Assembly (NCBI GenBank): GCA_910585805.1
Contig: CAJUFB010000016.1
Span: forward strand, 1 to 64,000
Length of the DNA: 64,000 nucleotides
Origin: an uncultured Acetatifactor sp.
GTDB lineage: Bacteria; Bacillota; Clostridia; Lachnospirales; Lachnospiraceae
Direction of reading: 5' to 3'
Shown here: piece after piece, positions 45,359-54,200 of the stretch
How the letters are laid out: every line of letters begins with the position of its first letter
How positions within the stretch are numbered: position 1 is the stretch's first letter
The notes under the pieces: generated by a model
Databases searched by the model: none
Told to the model about the DNA's origin: nothing
The model's input: the letters and a program-made list of their open reading frames with translations, nothing else
Translations under genes and position numbers: made by a program

Positions 45359-47026
45359 ATGAGTGAGACGGAGTCAAAGAATTTTATAGAGCTGTTGATC
45401 GATAAAGATTTGGAAGAAGGCGTGTATGATCATGTGCACACCCGTTTCCCGCCGGAACCCAACGGCTATCTGCATATCGGGCATGCCAAGTCAATCCTTT
45501 TGAACTATGGCCTGGCACAGAAGTATCACGGGAAATTCAATATGCGGTTTGACGATACCAACCCCACCAAGGAGGATGCGGAGTTTGTGGAGTCCATCAA
45601 GGCGGACATCCAGTGGCTGGGAGCGGACTGGGAGGACCGGCTGTTTTTTGCCTCCGATTATTTCGGGCAGATGTACGAAGCAGCTGTGAAGCTGATCAAA
45701 AAGGGAAAGGCCTATGTGTCGGACCTGACGGCGGAACAGATCAGGGAGTACCGCGGGACGCTGACCGAACCCGGCAGGGAGGATCCCTGCAATACCCGTA
45801 CTGTGGAGGAGAATCTTCGGCTATTTCAGGAGATGAAGGACGGAAAATATGCCGACGGGGAGAAGGTGCTCCGGGCTCGGATCGATATGGCTTCTCCCAA
45901 CATCAATATGCGGGATCCCGTCATTTACAGGGTGGCTCATATGCCCCATCACAACACGGGGGATGCCTGGTGCGTATATCCCATGTATGATTTTGCGCAT
46001 CCCATAGAGGATGCCATAGAGGGGATTACCCATTCTATCTGTACACTGGAGTTTGAGGACCACAGGCCGCTTTACGACTGGGTTGTGAGAGAACTGGAAT
46101 ATCCTGTTCCGCCCAGGCAGATTGAGTTTGCCAAGCTGTATCTGAAAAATGTAGTCACCGGAAAACGTTATATCAAAAAGCTGGTGGAAGAGAAGATCGT
46201 GGACGGTTGGGACGATCCCAGGCTGGTGTCCATTGCGGCGCTGCGGCGCAGAGGTTTTACGCCGGAATCTATCCGGATGTTCGTGGAGCTTTGCGGAGTT
46301 TCCAAGGCGAATTCCATTGCGGATTATGCCATGCTGGAATACTGTATCCGGGAGGATCTGAAAGCGAAGGCGCCCAGGCTGATGGCTGTTCTGGATCCTG
46401 TGAAGCTTGTGCTCGACAACTATCCGGAGGGGCAGACAGAAATGCTTCCCGTGGGAAACAATCCGGAGAACGAGGCCATGGGAAGCCGGGAGGTTCCCTT
46501 TGGAAGAGTGCTTTATATCGAGCGTGAGGACTTCATGGAGGAGCCTCCGAAGAAATATTTCCGCATGTTCCCGGGAAATGAGGTGCGCCTGATGAATGCC
46601 TATTTTGTGAAGTGCACGGGCTGTGTGAAGGATGAGACAGGAAGGATCGTCGAGGTGCACGGCAACTATGACCCGGCTTCCCGGGGCGGAAACAGCCCGG
46701 ACGGAAGGAAAGTCAGGGGAACCATCCACTGGGTGGCTGCGGACACTGCCGTTCATGCGGAAGTAAGATTGTACGAAAATATCATCGATGAGGAGAAGGG
46801 CGTATATAATGAGGATGGCAGCCTGAATCTGAATCCCGACTCCCTGACCGTATTGAGAGATTGCGCTCTGGAGCCTGCCTTTGCCGCGGCTGTCAGTCCT
46901 GACCGGTTTCAGTTTGTGAGACAGGGATTCTTCTGTGTGGATTCCAGAGATTCACAGCCGGGGGCGCCGGTCTTTAACCGCATTGTATCTCTGAAGAGTT
47001 CTTATGTCCTGCCGAAGCAAAGTTAG
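45359..47026 (+). CDS. glnS: GlnS, glutaminyl-tRNA synthetase
   Basis: A 555-residue class-I synthetase that charges tRNA-Gln directly. The ATP motif is FPPEPNGYLHIGHAKS (HIGH), followed by FDDTNPTKED; the region IVDGWDDPRLVSIAALRRRGFTPESIR and VPFGRVLYIEREDF match E. coli GlnRS. The second signature, VMSKR in E. coli, reads VTGKR here, so the KMSKS-like loop has lost its serine but keeps the lysine. Length is normal. ATG 45359 has a weak ribosome site (AAGGTAAGGAC). Confidence 0.93.
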   Translation: MSETESKNFIELLIDKDLEEGVYDHVHTRFPPEPNGYLHIGHAKSILLNYGLAQKYHGKFNMRFDDTNPTKEDAEFVESIKADIQWLGADWEDRLFFASDYFGQMYEAAVKLIKKGKAYVSDLTAEQIREYRGTLTEPGREDPCNTRTVEENLRLFQEMKDGKYADGEKVLRARIDMASPNINMRDPVIYRVAHMPHHNTGDAWCVYPMYDFAHPIEDAIEGITHSICTLEFEDHRPLYDWVVRELEYPVPPRQIEFAKLYLKNVVTGKRYIKKLVEEKIVDGWDDPRLVSIAALRRRGFTPESIRMFVELCGVSKANSIADYAMLEYCIREDLKAKAPRLMAVLDPVKLVLDNYPEGQTEMLPVGNNPENEAMGSREVPFGRVLYIEREDFMEEPPKKYFRMFPGNEVRLMNAYFVKCTGCVKDETGRIVEVHGNYDPASRGGNSPDGRKVRGTIHWVAADTAVHAEVRLYENIIDEEKGVYNEDGSLNLNPDSLTVLRDCALEPAFAAAVSPDRFQFVRQGFFCVDSRDSQPGAPVFNRIVSLKSSYVLPKQS

Positions 47027-47086
47027 GATCTGCCGCAGGCCGGAAACAGTAAATGAGGGAAAGCCCTTTCCAGGATGGAGGAGAGC

Positions 47087-47935
47087 ATGGGAATATTTTC
47101 AGGTTTAAAACGTTTGGGCCTGGGGAATATGGAAGAGATGGAGCTCTTTGAGGCGGCGGAGCGGGAAGAGGCCAGGAAAAAGACGCCTGTGGCGGCGCCT
47201 CCCAAACCTCAGGAGAAGGATCTGATCTATGACAGATCATTTGTATGTCCGGTATGTGACAGCCCATTTACCTCGAAGATCATGAAATCCAATAAGGCCA
47301 GGCTGCTGGGGACTGACCAGGATCTGCGGGCAAGATATGAAGGGATTGACGCCGTCAAGTATGATGTGGTGATGTGCCCGATCTGCGGTTACGCGGCATT
47401 GATACGCTTCTTTACCAATGTGACTTCCTCGCAGGCCAAGCTGATCCGGGAAAAGATCAGCCAGACGGTGAAGCTTACTGTGTATAACGATGAGATCTAC
47501 AGTTATGAGCAGGCCATGGAACGGTATAAGATGGCATTGGTGAATGCGGTAGTGAAGCATTCCAGGGCCAGCGAAAAAGCATATATTTGTCTGAGAAGCG
47601 CCTGGCTGCTTAGAGGGTACAGTGAGAGTCTGCGGGAGAAGGAAGGGTATGACGAGAAACTGGTGGCGGCACTGGCAGTGCAGGAAAATGAATTCCTGGA
47701 AAATGCCTACAAGGGATTCGCGGAGGCCAGACAGTCCGAAATGTTTCCCATATGCGGCATGAACACGGTCACTGTGGACTACCTGGTGGCAGTGCTTGCA
47801 GTCAGATTCAAGGATTACGGAGTGGCTACGAAGCTTTTGAGCGCAGTGATCACCGCTCCCGGAGCCAGTATGCGCATCAAGGATCGCGCCAGGGATATGA
47901 AGGATCAGGTGGCGCGGGAGCTGAAGGCAAGATAG
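47087..47935 (+). CDS. DUF2225 family protein
   Basis: A 282-residue conserved clostridial protein of unknown function. Two CxxC pairs, FVCPVCDSPF near residue 48 and VMCPICGYAAL near 98, probably bind zinc; the C-terminal half is helical and TPR-like (YEQAMERYKMALVNAVV, AYICLRSAWLLRGY). The start at 47087 follows GGAGGAG; ATG 47075 is possible. It is followed within 20 bases by a MocR regulator, so it may share its transcript. Confidence 0.82.
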   Translation: MGIFSGLKRLGLGNMEEMELFEAAEREEARKKTPVAAPPKPQEKDLIYDRSFVCPVCDSPFTSKIMKSNKARLLGTDQDLRARYEGIDAVKYDVVMCPICGYAALIRFFTNVTSSQAKLIREKISQTVKLTVYNDEIYSYEQAMERYKMALVNAVVKHSRASEKAYICLRSAWLLRGYSESLREKEGYDEKLVAALAVQENEFLENAYKGFAEARQSEMFPICGMNTVTVDYLVAVLAVRFKDYGVATKLLSAVITAPGASMRIKDRARDMKDQVARELKAR

Positions 47936-47953
47936 ATCCCAGGGGAGGCAGAT

Positions 47954-49453
47954 TTGAATGAAATGACATTTCAGCTCGGGACGGACGGAACAAAATGCCT
48001 GTATGAGCAGATATATGAGCATGTTAAAAAGGAGATCAAAGCTGGGAAGCTTCTTTCTGGGGAGAAGCTTCCCTCTACGCGTTTTCTGGCGGAATATCTG
48101 CAGGTGGCAAGGAGCACGGTGGATTACGCCTACGGCCAGCTGCTCAGCGAGGGATATATCGAAGCCAGGCCATGCAAAGGATATTTTGTATGTCCCACGG
48201 AGGAGCTGCTTCAGCTGGATGGTATTGACCAGACAGAAGAGAGCCTGTTTGGAAGCTGCATAGAGGGAAAAACAGGCGGCAGAGCTTTGGGCCAGACGGA
48301 GGAAAGGTCTTGGGGAATCGCAAGGGAAGCCTGCAGCAGCTTTGAGACGGATACAGAGCTGCATGGAAAGGGTGGTTTTCTGGTGGACTTTTCGCCCTAT
48401 GAGATAGATATGTCCGGTTTCCCGTTCAGTGTCTGGAAGAAGATCACGAAAAACATCCTTACATTTGCCAACAGCGAGCTGTTTGCCAGGGGGGAAGCCC
48501 AGGGAGATCAGGGACTGCGCTGTACCATCGCGAGATATCTGCATTCTTCCCGTGGTGTGAACTGCAGGCCGGACCAGATCATCGTGGGAGCGGGAAATGA
48601 TTATCTGCTGATGCTGCTGGAGAAGGTACTGGGCCGCCATGTGCGTATTGCCATGGAAAATCCCACCTACAAGAGATCCTACCAGATCTTTCGTTCCTTT
48701 GCTTATCAGATCACAACTGTGGATATGGATGAGTCCGGCATGCGTTCGGATAAGCTGGAGCAGGCGGAGGTGAGCACGGCGTACGTGATGCCCTCCCATC
48801 AGTTTCCCACGGGGACCGTGATGCCCATAGGGCGGAGAATGGAGCTTCTGAAATGGGCGGCCGGCGGGGCGGACAGATACCTGATCGAGGATGATTATGA
48901 CAGTGAATTCCGCTTTCACGGGAAACCCATCCCGGCGCTTCAGGCTTCGGACCGCCATGGAAAAGTGATCTATATAGGAACCTTTTCCAAAGCCATAGCG
49001 CCGGCCATCCGCATCAGCTTTATGGTGCTTCCGGATTCTCTTCTGGAAAAGTATCTGAGGAAATGCGCGTTTTATTCCTGTACAGTGTCCAGGATAGACC
49101 AGAGCATTCTGAACGAATTTATCAGGGACGGCTATTTTGAACGGCATCTGAATAAGATGAGGAAGCTGTACCGGGCCAAACATGAACTGTTATTGGAATG
49201 TCTGCAGCCGCTTCGGGACAGATTTGTCATATCCGGGGAAAATGCGGGACTGCATCTGCTGTTGAACTCCAGGTGCGGGGCGGCTGAACGGGAGCTGGTT
49301 CAGGCGGCTGCGTTCCGGCAGGTCAGAGTGTACGGGCTGTCTGAAAGCATGGTGGAGGATGCTTCCCACAGCACCGCGGTATTGCTGGGCTTTGGCGGGC
49401 TTTCCGAGGAGAAGATCAGGGAAGGGGCGGAGCTGTTAAGGAAAGTCTGGTGA
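47954..49453 (+). CDS. MocR/PdxR-type GntR regulator
   Basis: A 499-residue fusion: a GntR winged helix (YEQIYEHVKKEIKAGKLLSGEKLPSTRFLAEYLQVARSTV region, residues about 15-75) and a class-I aminotransferase-like domain with PLP lysine K346 in GTFSKAIAPAIR and YLIEDDYDSEFRF. Such regulators commonly control vitamin B6 or amino-acid genes, using the PLP domain as sensor. The start is TTG 47954, set by GGGGAGG; the in-frame ATG 47963 is too far from it. No PLP-synthesis genes are adjacent. Confidence 0.9.
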   Translation: MNEMTFQLGTDGTKCLYEQIYEHVKKEIKAGKLLSGEKLPSTRFLAEYLQVARSTVDYAYGQLLSEGYIEARPCKGYFVCPTEELLQLDGIDQTEESLFGSCIEGKTGGRALGQTEERSWGIAREACSSFETDTELHGKGGFLVDFSPYEIDMSGFPFSVWKKITKNILTFANSELFARGEAQGDQGLRCTIARYLHSSRGVNCRPDQIIVGAGNDYLLMLLEKVLGRHVRIAMENPTYKRSYQIFRSFAYQITTVDMDESGMRSDKLEQAEVSTAYVMPSHQFPTGTVMPIGRRMELLKWAAGGADRYLIEDDYDSEFRFHGKPIPALQASDRHGKVIYIGTFSKAIAPAIRISFMVLPDSLLEKYLRKCAFYSCTVSRIDQSILNEFIRDGYFERHLNKMRKLYRAKHELLLECLQPLRDRFVISGENAGLHLLLNSRCGAAERELVQAAAFRQVRVYGLSESMVEDASHSTAVLLGFGGLSEEKIREGAELLRKVW

Positions 49454-49457
49454 ACCT

Positions 49458-49486
49458 AAAAAAGCCGCTTTGGCGGCGGCTTTCTT
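49458..49486. terminator. Intrinsic terminator after the MocR gene
   Basis: AAAGCCGC (49461-49468) pairs with GCGGCTTT (49476-49483), flanked by A and T runs on both sides, so it can serve this gene and the opposing gene at 49500. Confidence 0.75.
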
Positions 49487-49499
49487 AAGGAGAAAGGAT

Positions 49500-49943
49500 T
49501 TAAGCGTTGGAGATGGGAGGTTCTTCGTTGGAGCTGTCTTCCTCGTCGAAAAATTCTTCCACGGATTCCTCTGCGGTTTCTGCATTTTGAGCTACCTGCT
49601 CTGCAAGGGGAGTAAAGGAATCAGACCCCGGGTTCTTTTCTTCGGAAGGCTGTTCCGCGGAAGGAGCTGCTGCAGAAGCACTCTCTGTGGGGACAGGTTC
49701 TTCCGGTATATTTTCCTTCGGGTCGGAACTGTCGGATGCTTCCTCTGCCGTGTCAGGACTCAGAGGTACATAGCTGCCGGAATTGTCGTGATCTTTTTCC
49801 GTATCATCGCTGAAATCATCATAGTCGTCTTCTTCGAGCTCGTTTACTGCGGATTCCTTTTTCCGCACAAAGTAGCAGACGGCAGCGGCAGCAGAAGCGG
49901 CAGCAGCGGAGAAGAATAAAAGTTTTCGAAATTTTTTAGACAT
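49500..49943 (-). CDS. Acidic single-helix surface-tethered protein
   Basis: A 147-residue protein: a short basic start (MSKKFRK), one hydrophobic helix (LLFFSAAAASAAAAVCYFV), basic stop and then a long acidic, Ser/Glu/Asp/Pro-rich region of low complexity. It is probably anchored in the membrane with a disordered tail. ATG 49943 follows GAAAGGAG; an in-frame TTG sits six bases upstream. No family recognised. Confidence 0.65.
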   Translation of the reverse strand: MSKKFRKLLFFSAAAASAAAAVCYFVRKKESAVNELEEDDYDDFSDDTEKDHDNSGSYVPLSPDTAEEASDSSDPKENIPEEPVPTESASAAAPSAEQPSEEKNPGSDSFTPLAEQVAQNAETAEESVEEFFDEEDSSNEEPPISNA

Positions 49944-50166
49944 AGGCAACTCCTTTCAAATGGGTTTAACTGGTATTTGTACCAATTAGATATTAATACT
50001 ATTTTGCAGTTTTGAAAAGGGAATCTGTGTAATTTTTATAGAAATTTTTGATTTCAGGCGGGAGGCAGGCGGAAATTTATTTCTATAGGATTTCGGAGGA
50101 AGCTGTTTTTTACACAGGTTATCAGACAGACATAAGAGGGCGGAGGCCCATACAGGAGCACATCAT

Positions 50167-50769
50167 ATGAACAGCAAATTTTTTGACCTGAAAAAAGAGA
50201 AACAGGACAGGATGATCAACGCCGCTTTAAAGGTATTTGCGATCCAGGGCTACCGTCACGGCAGCACGGATGACATCGTCCGGGAGGCGGCCGTCAGTAA
50301 GGGGCTGCTGTTCCATTATTTCGGCAATAAGGTTGGAGTATATCAGTTTATATATGACTACAGTGTCAGATACATGACGCTGGAATTGCGCTCCTCCGTG
50401 GATTCGAAGGAAAGCGACCTGTTTACGGTGCTCAAACAGATGGAACGGGCCAGGATGCACGCCATGCGGGGATATCCCTATATGCAGCAGTTTCTGAACC
50501 GTTCCATGTCGGAGGATTGTTATGAGGCGCTTCTGGCCGTGGAAGAGAAGAAAAATGTGCTGGAAGAGGCCTGTGCCGCCATCGATGCCCAGATTGACTA
50601 TACGGCCCTGCCGGCGGGAATCGATGGTGAAAAGCTGCGGAAGATGCTGGATTTCACCATCAAGGGGCTGATGACGGAGCGGTTTCAGAATGCCTCTTTC
50701 CAGCCGGAGATGCTGTATGAGGAGGTATGCGACTACCTGGATGTGATGCGGAAAATCGTATACCGCTGA
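50167..50769 (+). CDS. TetR/AcrR-family regulator
   Basis: A 200-residue one-component repressor. The N-terminal HTH reads MINAALKVFAIQGYRHGSTDDIVREAAVSKGLLFHYFGNKVGVYQFIYDY, the usual TetR pattern with GLLFHYFGNK. The C-terminal ligand domain is unassigned. CAGGAGCAC precedes ATG 50167. There is no efflux or enzyme gene beside it, so its target is elsewhere or it is autoregulated. Confidence 0.9.
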   Translation: MNSKFFDLKKEKQDRMINAALKVFAIQGYRHGSTDDIVREAAVSKGLLFHYFGNKVGVYQFIYDYSVRYMTLELRSSVDSKESDLFTVLKQMERARMHAMRGYPYMQQFLNRSMSEDCYEALLAVEEKKNVLEEACAAIDAQIDYTALPAGIDGEKLRKMLDFTIKGLMTERFQNASFQPEMLYEEVCDYLDVMRKIVYR

Positions 50770-50824
50770 CCGCTGAATCAGGATTGTCCCCGGGGGAGCC
50801 TGTTTGGCCGTTTTGCGGAAATCG

Positions 50825-50856
50825 TATACTGCAGAATCCATGATTGCCCCGGGACA
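50825..50856. repeat. Possible fragment of the 102-bp repeat
   Basis: Begins TATACTGCAGA and continues CCATGATTGCCCCGGGACA, a gapped match to the left end of the copy at 39929. Short and uncertain. Confidence 0.4.
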
Positions 50857-50857
50857 G

Positions 50858-51619
50858 CTATTTGTTCATTTTATAGGGTCCGTCTGCCGGATAGCCGCCC
50901 TTTAATTTCTGCATGCCGCGCTGGATGGCGTCTTTGGAATCCTTCCAGTCGGCATCCTTGTTGCGGTAGTCAAACTTTTCCACCATCCAGGCCACGTCCT
51001 CGGCCAGACGCTGCATATTGCGCTCCATCAGCGGGAACATGATCTCATAGAAGGTATCCTTTTCGTTGCCAGCGAGTCTGCTGTCTGCCGCTTCACAGAG
51101 GTCGCCGAAGTGATGCAGGCAGAAGCCCCTGCCTTCTTTTACTTTCCTGCAAAACTCCGCATCCTGTTTCCAGAGATAGAAAAAAGTATCCATATACCGT
51201 TCATAAGTATCCTTAAAATGGTCACAGACATAACAGGAGCTCTCCTTTTTGCGCACCCACATGCCGATGGCGTTGGAGGATTCGGCGGTCTTGCGGAACT
51301 TGTCCTTCAAAGTGGTTTTTGCGGGTTTGAAGCGGGCGAACTGTTCCTTCATCTCGCCGATGACTTTCTGGTAATGAGTCTTCAGGATCCAGGCATTGCC
51401 AAGGGTATTACCATAGTCAAACATTTTCTGAAAATGCTGCCTGCAGAAGCCGGCATTGTCCGTCATCTCCCGGATATCGGCCTCCATATAGGAAGAGCCG
51501 CTGCCCAGCACGAAGTCCAGGAGATCCTGCTCCACGCTTCTCTCGATATGGCAGAAGGGGCATTCGTCGTTGGCGTTTACGGCATCGTTTAAGGGGATGG
51601 TGTATAATTGTTCTTTCAT
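50858..51619 (-). CDS. Cys-rich conserved protein (DUF6062-like)
   Basis: A 253-residue cytoplasmic protein with repeated cysteine/histidine pairs: CPFCHIER near residue 20, GFCRQHF near 58, CYVCDHF near 128 and GFCLHHFGDLCE near 161. I recall this pattern as DUF6062, common in clostridia and of unknown function, possibly a metal-binding scaffold. ATG 51619 follows GGAAAGGAC. Minus strand, convergent with the TetR gene. Confidence 0.65.
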   Translation of the reverse strand: MKEQLYTIPLNDAVNANDECPFCHIERSVEQDLLDFVLGSGSSYMEADIREMTDNAGFCRQHFQKMFDYGNTLGNAWILKTHYQKVIGEMKEQFARFKPAKTTLKDKFRKTAESSNAIGMWVRKKESSCYVCDHFKDTYERYMDTFFYLWKQDAEFCRKVKEGRGFCLHHFGDLCEAADSRLAGNEKDTFYEIMFPLMERNMQRLAEDVAWMVEKFDYRNKDADWKDSKDAIQRGMQKLKGGYPADGPYKMNK

Positions 51620-51753
51620 ATTCTGTCCTTTCCGTGTCAAAGCCTGACCGCGGCGCGGCCGGGGAAGCCTGCAGTGTTATCCCTTATAGTTTACAACAAT
51701 CTTTCCATAATTGCTATGATTGAGAACAACATTTTTTATCTAATCTTGTAATC

Positions 51754-52047
51754 GTGCATGAGTGGCTTAAAATCAAATATGACTGCGAAATTCAAAGGGC
51801 GGACAAGGGGGCCAACCCATACCGTGCCAGATATCATTCCAGTGTGCTGGATGTTGAAAATCTGGATGCAGGACAGGAATTTGTAGAATTGCCGGATACT
51901 TATACGATATTCATCACTGAGAAAGATTTTTATGGGATGGGTGAGCCGATTTACGTGGTGGAACGAATAAATCTGACAACAGGTAAGAATTTTGAAGATG
52001 GAGAACATATTCTGTATGTAAATGGTGAGTTTCAATTTGGTGATTAA
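51754..52047 (+). pseudogene. Fragment of an Rpn/PD-(D/E)XK transposase
   Basis: The translated piece EIQRADKGANPYRARYHSS...FITEKDFYGMGEPIYVVERI matches the middle of Rpn-family recombination-promoting nuclease/transposase proteins. About 60-80 residues of the N-terminus and the C-terminal part (the usual DPIGRLMHDF) are missing, and no ribosome site precedes. It marks the left border of the accessory region. Confidence 0.75.
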
Positions 52048-52132
52048 ATCCTGCATACAAACCGGATAAACGGCATGGCTTGCTGTATATTATGGATGGC
52101 GGGAATTAAATGATGTTTATTTAGAGACAGGG

Positions 52133-52321
52133 GTGATAAAAATCAGAAAGGGGTTTCGTGTATACAGTTTCAGGAAGATTGTCCTGACGGAACAGGAAAA
52201 AGAAGATTATGAAAGGAGCTTCCAGAAGCAGGTGGAAAAGTATGAGAGAGACTTAAAGTGTGGAGGAATTGACGAGAGAGGTAATTTTACACGCCTGCAT
52301 GATAGACACGCAGAACATTGA
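52133..52321 (+). CDS. Doubtful 62-codon frame
   Basis: A frame of 62 codons from GTG 52133, mostly charged (EQEKEDYERSFQKQVEKYERDLK) and predicted helical. The ribosome site is poor (GACAGGG). It sits among remnants and resembles no family I know; it may be a decayed gene rather than a working one. Confidence 0.3.
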   Translation: MIKIRKGFRVYSFRKIVLTEQEKEDYERSFQKQVEKYERDLKCGGIDERGNFTRLHDRHAEH

Positions 52322-52379
52322 ATGTATATGCTGTATCCGGATAAGATTCGGATTAGTGGCGGCCTTTTAGCGGAAAGCT

Positions 52380-52583
52380 GTGAAGATAATGGGTACGGTG
52401 CTGCCCGACTTCAATAAACATGTCATGGCGTTGGAGACCTTACAGCGTCCAGAAAACGCACCCCGACAAAATGACCCGTTTGGCAGGATTATGGTGGCTC
52501 AGGCAAAGGCAGAGGATCTGATGTTTCTGACACATGATTCACTGATACCCTGTCACGAAGAGCCGTTTATTATATCGGTATGA
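52380..52583 (+). pseudogene. Truncated PIN-domain toxin
   Basis: The segment NDPFGRIMVAQAKAEDLMFLTHDSLI is the C-terminal third of a VapC-type PIN ribonuclease. The N-terminal part with the first catalytic aspartate (usually LLDTH) is missing and the product is only 67 residues. No antitoxin gene remains beside it. A relic of a toxin-antitoxin pair. Confidence 0.72.
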
Positions 52584-52643
52584 CTATGTGGACAAAATAA
52601 CATGAGGCCGCTGGACAATGCAGTGGCCTGTTTTAGGTTCTGT

Positions 52644-52829
52644 TTATGACAGATTGCTTCGCGACAGGATATATTCTTTCAAAGCTTCTTTTGGGATTTT
52701 CCATACCCTTCCAATCCGGAAGCCCTTTAGCTCTTTCTTTTCCAATAGCTCATATACTCTGTTCTTTCCGATGCAGAGGGCTTCTGCCACATCATATATA
52801 GTCATTATATCCTGATATTGCTCTAGCAT
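52644..52829 (-). CDS. Excisionase-like HTH protein
   Basis: A 61-residue helix-turn-helix protein of the excisionase (HTH_17) type: IMTIYDVAEALCIGKNRVYELLEKKELKGFRIGRVWKIPK. Members bind DNA ends of integrative elements or act as small regulators. GGGAGGTATCAAAA precedes its start, so it is probably expressed. No integrase is in the window. Confidence 0.78.
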   Translation of the reverse strand: MLEQYQDIMTIYDVAEALCIGKNRVYELLEKKELKGFRIGRVWKIPKEALKEYILSRSNLS

Positions 52830-52907
52830 TTTTGATACCTCCCTGATTAGATTTTATTAGATTGTTAAGATGGCACATGTATCTGGGGACTGTTCATAAT
52901 CAATTTT

Positions 52908-52932
52908 GGCGTTAGTCAATATATGTGTTGGC
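52908..52932. repeat. Solo terminal repeat of the IS1595 element
   Basis: GGCGTTAGTCAATATATGTGTTGG closely matches the right end of the insertion sequence at 57981-59109 (CGCGTTAGTCAATAACTGTGTTGG). No transposase or opposite end lies nearby, so it is a remnant or a coincidental short derivative. Confidence 0.6.
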
Positions 52933-53321
52933 ACGGCCCGGAAGTGCCACAAATACGGCATCCCGATATAACCAAAACTCGGAAATCAACAATGCAAAAA
53001 GTTTGGCAGCAGTCTGCGCACTTTAAGGAAAAAGGAAATTTGTCAAACACATCCAGGAATATGGGGATATAGAAAAGATTGAGAGTCTGCAATTGAATGG
53101 GAGACAATTCTGCCAGTGATACATATTTGACAGCCATTATTTAAGATTGGAAATACCAGTTGATTGAAGGTGATAAAATATTTGTAGACACTTCCTTATA
53201 CACTTGGGCTGGCAAATGTTTTTGACCGTGAGCTTAAGATGCGAGCTTAGGATTCGCTTAATGTAAATCAGAGGCTTTTTAGTGAAATGAGGCTTATTTC
53301 TGGCAGGGGAGGATATAACCT
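52933..53321. other. Degenerate sequence without genes
   Basis: Contains short broken frames (for example a piece reading GNFVKHIQEYGDIEKIESL-like) interrupted by stops. I recognise nothing in it; it looks like decayed mobile DNA. Confidence 0.4.
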
Positions 53322-53540
53322 CTATGTCTCCCCTGCTTCATCCACCGATATAAACAATTCACGGACTGGAACATCAAGGGCTTCACAGATTCTGGCTATG
53401 GTATCAAATCTGATTCTGGAAGTTTCATTATGGATAAGCTTCTTAAAACTACTGTAGTCACTCAGGCCAGACTGCCTGAAAAGCCAGTACTCTGTCTTTC
53501 CCTGTTCTTTCAATATCTCTGATATGCGTAATGTGACCAT
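53322..53540 (-). CDS. Small XRE-family repressor (1)
   Basis: A 72-residue Cro/C1-type HTH protein (VTLRISEILKEQGKTEYWLFRQSGLSDYSSFKKL, then TIARICEALDVPVRELF). It is a close paralogue of the protein at 53737-53952. GGGAG precedes the start at 53540; longer forms lack a ribosome site. The operator TGGAC-N7-GTCCA (53621-53637) stands 80 bases upstream. Confidence 0.85.
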   Translation of the reverse strand: MVTLRISEILKEQGKTEYWLFRQSGLSDYSSFKKLIHNETSRIRFDTIARICEALDVPVRELFISVDEAGET

Positions 53541-53620
53541 AAATTTCTCCCTCTGTATGATAGTATCCCTAAAGGGGTACTGCCATTTTATGATGGCTGA
53601 TACTATTATACATGTCACGC

Positions 53621-53637
53621 TGGACGTCTCTTGTCCA
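53621..53637. promoter_or_regulatory. Operator-like TGGAC-N7-GTCCA (1)
   Basis: A perfect 5+5 inverted repeat, set within CTGGAC-N7-GTCCAAAGGG. The same spaced repeat, with matching CTGGAC...GTCCAAACGG flanks, lies at 54100-54116. Each is upstream of one XRE repressor gene, as expected of autoregulatory operators. Inference. Confidence 0.6.
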
Positions 53638-53736
53638 AAGGGAGAAATATTTCAATTTTTTTACACTGTACCAGAAAATAGAATGTTGGCTTATTTAGTG
53701 AAAAGAGCCGCTAGCTGATGGAACGGCTGACAGCCT

Positions 53737-53952
53737 TCAGTCCTCTTTCTCTTTTGCCTGTTTAAACAAATTCCCCACCGGCACCTCCAGTATGCGGCTG
53801 AGCTTATCCAGAGTTTCAAACCGGATGCTGGAAGTTTCATTATTAATTATATTGCTGAAGTTTCTGTAGCTGAGCATGTCCATACGTTTATACAGCCAGT
53901 ATTTTGTATGCCCCTGTTCTTCAAGTATCTCTAAAATGCGTAATTGTACCAT
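53737..53952 (-). CDS. Small XRE-family repressor (2)
   Basis: A 71-residue HTH protein (VQLRILEILEEQGHTKYWLYKRMDMLSYRNFSNII, DKLSRILEVPVGNLF), paralogous to the one at 53322. TGGAGG precedes its start. It is divergent from the TerB-like gene and shares with it a control region holding the second TGGAC-N7-GTCCA operator. Confidence 0.87.
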   Translation of the reverse strand: MVQLRILEILEEQGHTKYWLYKRMDMLSYRNFSNIINNETSSIRFETLDKLSRILEVPVGNLFKQAKEKED

Positions 53953-54024
53953 GATTTAATACCTCCATGCAATATTGTAATACATATCTTTCTTAAAAAT
54001 AATTGTGCTTAATAAATGATTTTC

Positions 54025-54053
54025 TTGCATATCTTTCGTATACATAATATAAT
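54025..54053 (+). promoter_or_regulatory. Promoter of the TerB-like gene
   Basis: TTGCAT (54025-54030), 17 bases, consensus TATAAT (54048-54053). CATATCTTTC occurs twice, at 53983 and 54028, the second across the -35, possibly a binding site. Confidence 0.7.
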
Positions 54054-54099
54054 GGGAAGCACAGATAATTATTAAAAACAAAAAAGAATATTTTCAGTC

Positions 54100-54116
54100 T
54101 GGACACATAGCGTCCA
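54100..54116. promoter_or_regulatory. Operator-like TGGAC-N7-GTCCA (2)
   Basis: TGGAC (54100-54104), seven bases, GTCCA (54112-54116), downstream of the -10 box at 54048, where a bound repressor would block transcription of the TerB-like gene. Matches the site at 53621-53637. Confidence 0.6.
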
Positions 54117-54200
54117 AACGGAACTGTATAATAAGCCTGAAAACAAGCCGGTTTGTTTTTAGTTGCAGCCTATTATATTAAGTGAAGGAGGTAGGAGCCG

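Noticed and set aside
47237..49183. 648-codon minus-strand frame opposite the DUF2225 and MocR genes
   Set aside because: It is the complement of two well-supported genes, has no ribosome site and no recognisable domain; codon bias of the plus strand creates it.
52380..52583. Working VapC toxin
   Set aside because: The N-terminal half with the first catalytic Asp is absent and there is no antitoxin.
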